The notes: generated from the letters alone by a model not told the origin. A stretch of DNA of 11,752 nucleotides from AP-15 sp035509615 (GCA_035509615.1 DATJLK010000048.1:1-11752), one strand, 5' to 3'; numbered from the stretch's first letter, positions 1-8,443 are shown. Made by a program: numbers and translations.

Positions 1-1
1 C

Positions 2-88
2 CGCTACATGCAGATCGAAGGGATGGCTGAACTTACACCGCCGCTGATCGACGCCGATCCTGCAAAACTTCCACCAATGGCAGCCTAA
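2..88 (+). CDS. C-terminal end of an unidentified protein, cut by the window edge
   Basis: A reading frame enters from the left edge and stops at TAA 86-88, giving 28 residues that end in LPPMAA. It is too short to assign to a family. The overlapping minus-strand frame is also open here, but recognisable helicase homology has faded by about base 135, which makes the plus-strand reading the better candidate. About 33 bases after the stop the sequence reads CCCCGATTTACA (110-121). Ending in CA, this could be the edge of an insertion sequence that entered the helicase gene, in which case this protein would be its last gene. Neither the gene nor the IS assignment is proven. Confidence 0.3.
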   Translation, partial: RYMQIEGMAELTPPLIDADPAKLPPMAA

Positions 89-124
89 CCATGGCCACCT
101 CAAACTCCACCCCGATTTACACCA

Positions 125-3100
125 ACTTGACGGACGCGACCGGTACGCCCGCAGATGTCGCCGAGCGATGTCCGCGTTCTCCAAGGTCAGCCGCGGGTCC
201 ACGACCGGCCCTCGGATCATTTCGTCGGGGCGCACGAAGTAATGGTCGTCGTGGCTGTCGGCGCTTCCGAACGCTATGACTGTGGCGACAGCAGTGCCGC
301 GTCGACCAGCGCGTCCCGCCCGCTGCTGATAATTCGCACGCCCGGGCGGCATATTGCGCAGTGCAACGCCGGACAACTCGCCGATGTCGATGCCGACCTC
401 CATTGTCGTCGTGCTCGAAAGAACGTCGCGGATATCGGTATCCCGCCAAGCGAGATCGATGTCCTGGAAACGGATTTCGTGATTCTCGGCCTGAGAGAAC
501 ACGTCCTCCACCTGCGCGGCATTGAGCTGCGCCGTGTGTTCGGCGGCAATCAGCGAAATGAATGTCGGCGCGCTTTGTGAGAGCGCTTCGACCACGGGAG
601 CGCGGTAATAGCCGCGGCGCGCGAGAAACACCGCGTCGGTACCGGGATCAAAATTCCCGACACCGGGCTGCTCGCAGTCGATACACGTGGCCAAGTGCTC
701 GATTGGCCGGTGCACCGACTTGCATAGCGGACAACGCCGCCGGACGCCGCCAATCTCCAGAGACAGGTTCAGCGCCAGTAACCGGGTGCCGCCATCATTT
801 GAACGTTGGGTAAATGCCGCGAGAAGCCGTGATAACCAATCCCTCCTGAACACGCGCTTGGCCTCTCGGCTGACAAGCACGTGATTCATGTGCTCGAACT
901 CGCCACGATGCGAGCGGACCTCGTTGGTCCACCACTCCGGAGGGGTATCCCTGAACCAGATGCCCGCCGATTGAGACCAACACCGCAGCCAAGCCCTCGC
1001 GACGGCGATCTTCGAGGCGTCGTCTCCGGCGAGGCCGGGAATGTCCGGAAGCGTCAGCCTGGCAGCGATGCGCTCGCTTTCCCGGATCGATGCGATTGCC
1101 AGCGGCTCTAGCCCCAGGCTGTAATCTTTAAGGACCCCGACGATCGCGCGCAGCAGGTTCGCCGGGCACCGCGAGTTTGCAAGATAGGTAAGTTCCTGCC
1201 CCGAAGGCACCTGACCGGTCGGCACGCTTTCGATGACCGGCATCATTTCGCCAAGGTTCAACTCGGGTCGCACCCGTACGCCGAAACGATGAGCTGCGAC
1301 GATCACCGCCAAAAAAGCGTTGTCGAGCACAAGTGACGAGCCGAACTGGGATCGGCGGCGAGCATTCGAAAACCAGCTGGCAACAGGGCACGAATTGAAT
1401 CGCGAAGGGAGTACGATTGGAGCGTGGGCGCCAAGCGGGCAGCCATTTGCCTCGAATCTGAAAACACCAGGACCTTGCGCCCGCGCAGCGGTGCAAACTC
1501 CGTCGAAGGTTGGGGCCCCGGGGGCTGCACACGAATCTGGGTCGAGAGCAGCGCCTGGAATGGCTGATCCCCCTTCGTTTGATGATCCTGCACACTGGAT
1601 TGGCCGTACCGGAAACCCTCGCCGCAACATCCACACGGAAAGAACTCTCCAGGATGCGCCCCCGATGCTGATCATCGGTGCCCACCGCCCTTTGATCCGG
1701 GGGACTCAGATAGACGACGCGGCGTCTTTCGTTGAGGGATGCCGGGTTCAACAACCCGGTTCTCAGGTCGTAGTTCGCAGGTAAACCCCGACTGGGCGTC
1801 GGAGGCACCTCAAGCATCAGATCGAGTGGATGCTGTGCCTCGAAAAAACCATCGTCCGTCTGCGTCGCTCGCCGGCGTTCGCCCAGGTAAACCGCGGATT
1901 CAAGACATCATCGGTATAGGCACGTGCGTACGAGGTGCCGCAATGCCTGCAGGTGAAATATTCGAGGACCGGAGCACCGCACCCGCACCGTTCGTGCGAT
2001 TGGGCATACAATTTTCCGCTTGGTCCACGTCGATCCGCTTCTGCCAATTCGGTGCAGTTGGGGTCCATGCATCCAAAGACCCGGCAAACCCCGAAAGAAT
2101 GAGTGGATACGGCATGGCAGGAGGCTCGCCTCATCCACGCCACGCCGTGCGCGGCTTCCCAAGGCAAGCAGCGCTCCGACGGCGGCATTTGCGCGCGCTG
2201 GCTCGATGCCAGGGAACAGCCGCGTCCCAAGTTCAGCAACGGGGATCGCGGCCTTCATCGTCTCATTCACGAGCTTATTGAACGGGGCATAGGTGACGAG
2301 TGCCTCGTATATGGCCGCTCCGACTTCGGCAGGGCGCTCTTGACCTCGATACGCGAGAAACGGCTCGACTGCCCGTTCCTGGTCGACCGGATCGGCCGAA
2401 TAAAGCCCCGCCAGATCGACTTGGCATAAAGCGGAAGTGTCAGCTTCGGTGCCGAAGCCTTCCGGCTCTCGGGCGGCCAATCCACCCACGATGGGTACGA
2501 AAGATCCCGGAGAAACCCCTGTGAGTTGCCCACCGAAATCTCGGGCACCCCGGCGTCCCTCCTCACTAAAGGTCGCCGTCGCACAGATCACCTGGAACCG
2601 CTCGGGGGAAAGTCCCAAACGCTCCCTTAGCCGGCGCAAAAGCAGTCCTACTTCCGCCCCTTGCGCGCCCCGATAGAGGTGGGCCTCATCCAAGACAACC
2701 AGCATCCGCTCTCAGGGTACGCTTCAAGCCAGGCTCTTGTCCTATCGAAGATCGGCCGCTCAATCGGCCGCATCATCATGTATTCGAGCATCGAGTAGTT
2801 GGTAATGAGAAGATCAGGCGGGCTCGCTTGGACCTCATGCCGCGTCAGCAACTCGGCGTCGTGGGGTCGAAGCACACCCTTGCGATAATTTCCGTTTCGG
2901 TCCTGCCAGGGTGTGTGCGATTGCCCAAACCAGGTCGACACGCTTTCCTTTGCGGGCCATTTTCCGCGCTGCTGCAGTTGCTCGTGTAATTGAGCACCAC
3001 GCGCATCTTCCTCAGGACTGTGCGGCTGGCCGGCTGCGTGCCGGTGAGTTGCTTCCTCAATTTTTGCGAAGAAATCGCCAACCGACGAAAGCCGATCGCG

Positions 3101-3130
3101 ATCCTTCGATGGGCTCCGAACGCCTGCGTG
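125..3130 (-). pseudogene. Remnant of a very large DEAH-box superfamily 2 helicase, N-truncated with at least five frame changes
   Basis: One helicase can be followed along the minus strand by switching frame at about 2707, 2065, 1862, 1640 and 1345. In order it shows LLITNYSMLEYM (2812-2777), motif II LDEAHLYRG (DEAH 2690-2679) with ATATF soon after it, cysteine clusters CMDPNC and CGCG/CRHC near 2050-1940 and CGCCG near 1635, the motif IV region RKVLVFSDSRQ (about 1479-1447), a CPLC/CIDC cluster (about 740-670), TTTMEVGIDIGELSG, and motif VI QRAGRAGRRG (about 325-297). From about 1345 to base 1 the last frame has no stop, but similarity fades after HLRAY at about 140. The Walker A (motif I) region should lie before residue AGVR and is absent; an in-frame TAG sits at 3133-3131. 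Large zinc-containing helicases of this type often occur in DNA-processing or phage-defence loci, which is family knowledge and not shown here. No piece can make an active enzyme. Confidence 0.85.
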
Positions 3131-3520
3131 CTATGCCGCGTTGTGCGATGACCAGTACGACGCCGATGGGATCGCGAGCTTGTTCACCGAAAATGCGGTT
3201 TGGGAAAGCCCCGGCTTGGGCCGGTTCGAAGGGCGCGAGGCGATCCGGGGGTTTCTTCCGGGGAGCGTCGGGTATCTTCTCGTTTGCGATCCATTACAGC
3301 CTGAACGGCCATATTCAGGTCGACGGCGATGCCGCGCGAGCGCGTTGGTATCTGTTCATGCCGTGCACGCTCGCCGCCGGTAACCGGGCGAGGTGGCGCG
3401 CCGGTATCGATCACGACGTACGCGCGGGTAGATGGAACCTGGATGTTCCGCCACAAGCGGTCGGAGCCGTCGATGAGCGTACCGTTCGAGACCGGCTGGG
3501 CCAGAACGCGTTTCGCGTGA
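3126..3520 (+). pseudogene. SnoaL-like (NTF2-fold) protein, 5'-truncated and frameshifted
   Basis: The product would be a small SnoaL/NTF2-like fold protein, a family of polyketide-cyclase-like enzymes and ring-modifying proteins. Homology begins without a start codon at about 3126 (YAALCDDQYDADGIASLF) and reads ENAVWESPGLGRFEGREAIRG. A probable extra G in the G5 run at 3247-3251 moves the frame to FFRGASGIFSFAIHYSLNG. Loss of about two bases near 3417 moves it again to YARVDGTWMFRHKRSEP, ending FETGWARTRFA at TGA 3518-3520. Joining the three frames gives about 130 residues, near the family's usual length minus its first residues. The gene lies 73 bases before the cupin gene in the same direction, so it was probably once the first gene of that operon. 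It is clearly non-functional as it stands. Confidence 0.8.
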
Positions 3521-3580
3521 CCGGCATTGCCCGCGGCGAGATGATTGGATGAAATCTCAGGACCGGTCGGCTGCAAAAAC

Positions 3581-3585
3581 AGGAG
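3581..3585 (+). promoter_or_regulatory. Ribosome binding site that sets the cupin start
   Basis: AGGAG lies eight bases before ATG 3594. An in-frame ATG at 3549 would add 15 residues but has no comparable Shine-Dalgarno sequence and would add a non-conserved lead, so 3594 is preferred. Confidence 0.7.
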
Positions 3586-3593
3586 AGCTCGAT

Positions 3594-4019
3594 ATGAGTG
3601 AGAGCGGTACCCATCTCCCGCCCGAGTTCAAGGACGCTGCCGAGATGGAATGGGAAATGGGGCGATTTGGCAATGTCAGCAAATTCCTGTTTCATCCGCG
3701 GCCGGAACGTCCGACGGAACCCAATGCGGGGTTTCTCAAGTACGTGCCGGGCGCGTCCTTGCCGCTGCACCGGCATGATTTCGCGCAGGTTTGGTACATC
3801 ATCGAAGGCGAGTTCACATTTGCCGGAAAGCTCTATGGTCCTGGCACGATCGCCTATATGCCCGACCCGCATTTCCAGCATGAAATGCACACGGTGACCG
3901 GCGGGACGATCTTCTTCGTGCAATATCCGGGTCCGACGACCGGGGCAGGGCCGATCTATGACGGCCGCATGAACCTCAAAGGCGCGCCGCCGGTGAGGCA
4001 GCAGGACCTGGAGCATTGA
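3594..4019 (+). CDS. Small single-domain cupin protein
   Basis: A 141-residue protein with one cupin beta-barrel. Motif 1 is PLHRHDFAQVWYIIEGEFTF, giving the metal ligands H59, H61 and E71, with Q65 in place of a fourth conserved position. After YGPGTIAYMPD, motif 2 carries H93, H96 and H99 in DPHFQHEMHT. No signal peptide or membrane segment is visible, so it is probably a cytoplasmic, metal-binding protein. Cupins of this size serve as isomerases, dioxygenases or ligand sensors, and the reaction here is unknown. Its stop overlaps the start of hyuA by one base (TGATG), so the two are translationally coupled. The protein therefore probably acts on, or senses, the substrate or product of the hydantoinase-type enzyme. 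The frame is full length and undamaged, unlike the SnoaL remnant just upstream. Confidence 0.85.
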   Translation: MSESGTHLPPEFKDAAEMEWEMGRFGNVSKFLFHPRPERPTEPNAGFLKYVPGASLPLHRHDFAQVWYIIEGEFTFAGKLYGPGTIAYMPDPHFQHEMHTVTGGTIFFVQYPGPTTGAGPIYDGRMNLKGAPPVRQQDLEH

Positions 4020-6100
4020 TGCGGGTGCGTGACCGAGAAGTGCTGCAAGGCGGCGGGGAACAGCCGATGGGGTGGCAGATCGGGGTCGATGTCGGCGGCA
4101 CGTTCACCGACTTGCTGGCGCTCGATCCGGAACGTGGCGTCTTTCGCGTCGCCAAAGTGCCATCGACTCCCGAGGACCAGTCGGTCGGCTTCATTGCCGG
4201 TCTCTCCATGCTCGAAACCGATCTCGCCGCGGTAGCAGCACTGGTGCACGGCACCACGGTCGCCACAAATGCCGTGCTCGAACGCAAGGGAGCGCGCTGC
4301 GGGCTGATCACTACGGCCGGGTTTCGCGACGTTCTCGAGCTTGGCCGCCGCACCCGCCCCAATCCGTACGGTATGACCGGGAGCTTCGAGGCGTTGATTC
4401 CGCGCGATCTGCGGGCCGAGGTGTCCGAGCGTATCGATGCCGCCGGCCGGGTCCTGACGCCGCTCGACGAGGCGGCGGTGCGGCGGGAAGTGCATCGCTT
4501 GCGCGAGCGCGGCGCAGAAGCATTGGTCATTCATTTCATCCATTCCTACACCAACCCGTCGCATGAGCAGCGCTGCGCGGAAATTGCGCGCGAGCTCTGG
4601 GCCAACCGGTTCGTGACCCTGGGCAGCGACATCCTGCGCGAAGTGCGTGAATTCGAACGCGGCAGCACGGCAGCTCTCAACGGCTACGTGCAGCCAATCG
4701 TGTCGCGCTATCTCGGCCGCCTCTCACAGAACCTGCGCGGCGCGGGGCTGAACAACGAGCTTCTCGTGATGCAGGGGAATGGCGGCATGATGGCGGCGAG
4801 CACGGCTGTCGATCTCGCCGTGCACACCGTCTTGTCCGGTCCGGCCGCCGGAGCCATTGCTGCGGCGAGGATCGGCGCACAGGCGGGATATCCCAACCTC
4901 GTCGCCTGCGACATGGGCGGGACCAGTTTCGACGTCTCGTTGATCGCCGCGGGCGATCCGGCGCTGAGCGCGGAGAAAGACATCGCCTATGGCATGCCAT
5001 TACGCGTGCCGCTGGTCGACATACACACCATCGGGGCCGGCGGCGGCAGCATCGCGCGGATCACCCGGGCCGGCCTGTTGCAGGTCGGGCCCGAAAGCGC
5101 CGGCGCCCGTCCCGGGCCGATCGCCTATGGAAGGGGCGGCACCGACGTCACCGTCACCGATGCCAATCTGGTGCTCGGCCGTCTCAATCCCGATCGTCTG
5201 ACCGGCGTCGTCGGAGGTGCGCCGATGGAGAGGATCGCAGCCGCGATCGAAGAGCAGATCGGCGCGCCACTGGGCCTGGACGCGATCGCCGCCGCCGTCG
5301 CGGTCCTGGCCGTCACCACCAATCAACTGGCGCATGCGATCCGGCTGGTGTCGGTCGAGAAGGGGTACGATCCGCGTGACTTCGCTCTCTTCGCCTTTGG
5401 CGGCGCCGGTCCGTTGCACGCCGTCGAAATCGCTCGCGAGCTGGGGATCCCGACCGTGCTGGTGCCGCGCTTTCCCGGCATTACCTCGGGTCTCGGCTGC
5501 GTCCTGGCACCGGTGCGCCACGATTTTGTCCAGAGCATCGGTCAGCCGCTCGCCAATGCGGAAACGAGCGAAATCGACGGCCGCTTCGCGGATCAGGCCG
5601 CTTCTGGCCGGCAGCTTCTCGATAGAGAAGGAGTGCCGCTCGCCGAAATCGTGGTTCAGCACGAGGTTGATCTGCTGTTCCGCGGTCAAAGCCACGTGTT
5701 CCGGGTGCCGGTGACGGCGCCGGGTTTTGACCGCAACGCGGTTCTGGCCGATTTTATGGCGAGCTACAAGGCGCGGTTCGACATCGAGCTGCCGGAGATG
5801 ACGGCGATGCTGGCTAACCTCCGCACCACCGTGATCGGGCGGCGCGCGCCGGTCGATCTGGCGATCTTTGCCCCGGCCGAACGATCGGCGGCAACGCAGC
5901 GGAGCGGCATGCGGCAGGTGCGCTTCGGCGGCGGCTGGTTCGATACCCCGATCTACGACCGGGCCTTACTCGACAGAGGGGTGAGGCTCGCCGGTCCGGC
6001 CATCGTCGAGCAGCCCGATACGACGGTCGTCATCGACCCCGGTGCAACCGCCGCCGTCGACGGCTTGGGCAATCTGGTGATTTCGGTAGGTAAGAGATGA
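4019..6100 (+). CDS. hyuA: Hydantoinase/oxoprolinase family subunit A (ATP-binding)
   Basis: This 693-residue protein is full length for HyuA-type subunits, which use ATP to activate a cyclic amide or ketone (N-methylhydantoin, 5-oxoproline, acetone, acetophenone) together with subunit B. The N-terminal domain (about 20-195) opens with IGVDVGGTFTD at 21-31, a phosphate-binding loop, and has HGTTVATNA at 77-85. The central domain holds CDMGGTSFD (297-305), GAGGGS (339-344) and FGGAGPLHA (460-468), the ASKHA-like nucleotide site. The C-terminal domain runs from about 520 to the end. ATG 4019 is chosen because GGAG at 4009-4012 stands at good spacing and the start overlaps the cupin stop. ATG 4067, just before GWQIGVDVGG, is the alternative and matches the usual family N-terminus more closely. 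It overlaps hyuB by four bases. The family is certain; the substrate is not. Confidence 0.93.
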   Translation: MRVRDREVLQGGGEQPMGWQIGVDVGGTFTDLLALDPERGVFRVAKVPSTPEDQSVGFIAGLSMLETDLAAVAALVHGTTVATNAVLERKGARCGLITTAGFRDVLELGRRTRPNPYGMTGSFEALIPRDLRAEVSERIDAAGRVLTPLDEAAVRREVHRLRERGAEALVIHFIHSYTNPSHEQRCAEIARELWANRFVTLGSDILREVREFERGSTAALNGYVQPIVSRYLGRLSQNLRGAGLNNELLVMQGNGGMMAASTAVDLAVHTVLSGPAAGAIAAARIGAQAGYPNLVACDMGGTSFDVSLIAAGDPALSAEKDIAYGMPLRVPLVDIHTIGAGGGSIARITRAGLLQVGPESAGARPGPIAYGRGGTDVTVTDANLVLGRLNPDRLTGVVGGAPMERIAAAIEEQIGAPLGLDAIAAAVAVLAVTTNQLAHAIRLVSVEKGYDPRDFALFAFGGAGPLHAVEIARELGIPTVLVPRFPGITSGLGCVLAPVRHDFVQSIGQPLANAETSEIDGRFADQAASGRQLLDREGVPLAEIVVQHEVDLLFRGQSHVFRVPVTAPGFDRNAVLADFMASYKARFDIELPEMTAMLANLRTTVIGRRAPVDLAIFAPAERSAATQRSGMRQVRFGGGWFDTPIYDRALLDRGVRLAGPAIVEQPDTTVVIDPGATAAVDGLGNLVISVGKR

Positions 6101-7776
6101 CCCTCGATCCGGTGACGCTGACGGTGATCCAGAACGGCCTGCGGCAGGTGGCCAGCGAAATGGATCTCGTCCACGAGAAAACCTCGTTCTCGCCGGTCAT
6201 CTCCGAGGGATTTGACCGCTCCAACGGGATCTACGACCGCACCACCGGCGAAGTCGTCGCCCAGGGCGAACTCGGCCTGCCGATCTTTGTCGGGGTGATG
6301 CAGTTCACCACCCAGGCCGTCATAGAGCGCCGTCGCGACCTCGAACCGGGTGACGTGATCCTCGTCAACGACCCGTATCTCGGCGGCACCCACCTGATGG
6401 ACGTCAAGATGGTGCGTCCGTTCTATTACAGCGGCCGGCTGTGGTGCTACCTGTCGAATACCGGCCATTGGCCGGACACCGGGGGCATGGTGCCGGGCGG
6501 CTTCTCCGCGACGGCGACCGAGATTGTGCAGGAGGGGCTGCGCCTGCCACCGGTAAAGCTGGTACGGCGTGGCGAGCTTTGCCAGGACATCGTCGACATC
6601 GTGCTGAACAACATCCGCGTCGCCGAAGAGCGCATCGGCGACATCCGCGCGCAGCTCGGCGCCCTCAGCGTCGGCGAGAGAAGGCTGACCCAATTGCTCG
6701 ACCGGTACGGCGTCGAGACCGTCGATGCCGCAATCGCGGAGCTCAAGGCAGGTTCCGAGCGGCTGATGCGCGCGCATATCGAGAGCATCCCGGACGGGAC
6801 CTATTCCGCGACCGCGATCGTCGACAGCGACGGCATTGTCGATCGGCCGCTCGAAGTGGTGCTGGACATGACGGTTTCCGGCTCCGACATCCATTTCGAC
6901 CTGTCGCGGTCAAGCCCGCCGTGCCGCGGCCCGATGAACTCGGTCTGGGCGACGACGCAATCGGCCGTCTATGTCGCGATGAAGCACATTTTCCCCGATG
7001 TGCCGATCAATGCCGGCTGTTTCGCGCCGATCCACATCGCCCCGCCCGACGGCACCTTTCTTTACGCCCGCTATCCGCGTCCGGTTGCCGGCTGCGCTGC
7101 CGAGGTGGCGCAGCGCATCATGGAGGCGGTGTTCGGGGCGATGGGCCAAGCGATCCCGGAGCGTCTCTTCGCGGCGCCGGCCGGTACCAGCGGCAATTTC
7201 GGCCTCGGCGGCTATGACCCCGAAGAGAACCGGCATTACATCATGTATTTGTTCAGCGGCGGCGGGTACGGCGGGTGGTGGCAGACCGACGGGCTCACCA
7301 ACGGCTGCTCGAGCGTCGGGATCTCGAAGACCCAGCCGGTCGAGATTCTCGAACAGCATTACCCGATCCTGTTCGACCGTTTTGCGTTGCGCGAAGGCTC
7401 AGGGGGCGCTGGACGGCATCGCGGCGGCTTCGGGATCGACTACCAGGTCCGCCTGTTGCGCGGCGAGGCGAAAGCCTCGTTCCTGATGGATCACGGGCGC
7501 GTCGGGCCGCCGGGCCTGCTTGGCGGCAGCCCCGGTGCCGTCAACGAGATTACCGTCGGGCAGGGTGGCGCCGTCGTGTCTCCCCCGCATCTCTCGAAGG
7601 GCGAAGGTTACGTGCTGACTCCTGGCGATTGGATCGCGGTCAAGACGCCGGGCGGCGGCGGTTACGGGCCCGCTGTGGAGCGTGACCCCGCGATGGTGCA
7701 ATGCGACATTGCCCGCGGCTATTACACCGCCGCCGAAGCCGGCAGGCTGTTTACCCGTCCCGCCGCCGCGGAATAA
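6097..7776 (+). CDS. hyuB: Hydantoinase/oxoprolinase family subunit B
   Basis: This 559-residue protein matches HyuB along its whole length. It starts with DPVTLTVIQNGLRQVASEMD and carries NDPYLGGTHLMD at 91-102, GHWPDTGG from 123, the central PVAGCAAEVAQRIMEAVFGA region, REGSGGAGRHRGGFG, DHGRVGPPGLLGGSPG at 465-480 and a terminal KTPGGGGYGP. The start ATG lies in the last four bases of hyuA (ATGA), so the two subunits are co-translated and almost certainly form one cytoplasmic complex. Subunit A supplies the ATP step and subunit B completes the ring opening or carboxylation. No frameshift or missing block is visible. A separate acetone-carboxylase-type gamma subunit is not seen nearby, which argues for a hydantoinase or oxoprolinase role over a three-subunit carboxylase. 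Confidence 0.93.
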   Translation: MTLDPVTLTVIQNGLRQVASEMDLVHEKTSFSPVISEGFDRSNGIYDRTTGEVVAQGELGLPIFVGVMQFTTQAVIERRRDLEPGDVILVNDPYLGGTHLMDVKMVRPFYYSGRLWCYLSNTGHWPDTGGMVPGGFSATATEIVQEGLRLPPVKLVRRGELCQDIVDIVLNNIRVAEERIGDIRAQLGALSVGERRLTQLLDRYGVETVDAAIAELKAGSERLMRAHIESIPDGTYSATAIVDSDGIVDRPLEVVLDMTVSGSDIHFDLSRSSPPCRGPMNSVWATTQSAVYVAMKHIFPDVPINAGCFAPIHIAPPDGTFLYARYPRPVAGCAAEVAQRIMEAVFGAMGQAIPERLFAAPAGTSGNFGLGGYDPEENRHYIMYLFSGGGYGGWWQTDGLTNGCSSVGISKTQPVEILEQHYPILFDRFALREGSGGAGRHRGGFGIDYQVRLLRGEAKASFLMDHGRVGPPGLLGGSPGAVNEITVGQGGAVVSPPHLSKGEGYVLTPGDWIAVKTPGGGGYGPAVERDPAMVQCDIARGYYTAAEAGRLFTRPAAAE

Positions 7777-7912
7777 CCCATTCGGCCATGAGTTGGATAC
7801 ATGATCGAGCATGCACCTTCGTTGCCGTTGTCCTGGGATCTCGAAGCCGATGCCGTTGTCGCCGGGTTTCCGCAACGAGTGCGGACGCCAACCTGAGGAA
7901 GAGAAGCCTGAG

Positions 7913-8180
7913 ATGCCAAACGATCCCTTTGTCGGTGCTGGCGACCTGACTTCGCTCGGGCCGCTGCGGTATCTTGAGGTGCGGGATCAAGTGGCGTTTG
8001 ATCCCGCTCATGCGCCCGGCGCGGTACGTGTGCCGCTCGACGAATGGGACGCCGCCGCCAAAAGGCCGCCGATACCGGCTTCGCCAAGACTGCCTACTGG
8101 GACAACGCGCTGAGTGCGCTTGGACTCGCCCCGACGGTGACGGCCGTCGCTTATGACAGCGGCGGCATGACAAATGCCGC
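7913..8180 (+). pseudogene. N-terminal half of a tandem-domain rhodanese (sulfurtransferase), frameshifted and cut off
   Basis: From ATG 7913 (AGGAAGAG about 11 bases before) the frame reads GAGDLTSLGPLRYLEVRDQ, then FDPAHAPGAVRVPLDEWDAA. This matches the start of a thiosulfate/3-mercaptopyruvate sulfurtransferase, with HAPGAV in the place of the conserved H-x-PGA. A net frame change at the AAAAGG stretch (8060-8065) moves the match to AADTGFAKTAYWDNALSALG and VTAVAYDSGGMTNAA, after which it ends at about 8180. The active-site loop has Asp (YDSGG) where a catalytic rhodanese has Cys, which is normal for the inactive first domain of two-domain enzymes. The second, catalytic domain is missing, so no activity is expected. 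The uncorrected frame stops at 8111-8113. Confidence 0.7.
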
Positions 8181-8354
8181 GCACAGCGCAGGCGAGAGAC
8201 CGAGTTGGGCAACCCAGGCGGCTTCGATGAAATTGGTCGCTTGGCTCGCGGTCGAATGGCTGATCGCGAGAGTCGGCACGTACCAGGTTTGGTGCTCGAC
8301 GAGGAGCGCGATGCACTCGTCGTCCATGATGTAGCCATGCTCGATGGTCTTCAT
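8181..8354 (-). pseudogene. Internal fragment of an amidohydrolase (imidazolonepropionase/prolidase-like)
   Basis: About 58 residues read KTIEHGYIMDDECIALLVEH, then QTWYVPTLAISH, and end near WVAQLGLSPALCA. The IEHG segment carries a metal-ligand His of the amidohydrolase barrel, and the following lines match the 'elderly' part of these TIM-barrel hydrolases. Just upstream of ATG 8354-8352 the frame is closed by a TGA, and no N-terminal part of the enzyme was found. The C-terminal part stops where the rhodanese match begins. The piece is an orphan fragment whose former substrate cannot be known, though amidohydrolases fit the cyclic-amide theme of the neighbours. Confidence 0.6.
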
Positions 8355-8443
8355 GAAGGTTCTTCAGGCCGAAGTCGGCGTGAAAGATCCTCGCAGTGGT
8401 GAGGGTGCTCCACGTGCGATCTTTGCAGGCCAAAGCGTCAGCG

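Noticed and set aside
1..3130. An intact DISARM-like or other named defence system
   Set aside because: Only one broken helicase is present, with no partner methylase, nuclease or DUF1998 gene in the window, so no system name is justified.
1..3520. Frameshifts as pure sequencing error
   Set aside because: More than 8 kb of other genes in the same window have no frame errors, and both genes here also have truncated ends, which point errors cannot make. Read data could still revise single sites.
2911..3552. 213-codon plus-strand frame that could be taken as one gene
   Set aside because: Its first half is antisense to the helicase remnant. Only the middle part (FFRGASGIFSFAIHYSLNG and onward) is SnoaL-like, so it is one frame of the broken gene.
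3549..3593. Upstream start for the cupin gene (ATG 3549)
   Set aside because: AGGAG at 3581-3585 fits ATG 3594, and the added residues look like non-coding lead.
5953..6894. 313-codon minus-strand open frame across the hyuA/hyuB join
   Set aside because: Antisense shadow of two well-recognised genes, with no family motif of its own.
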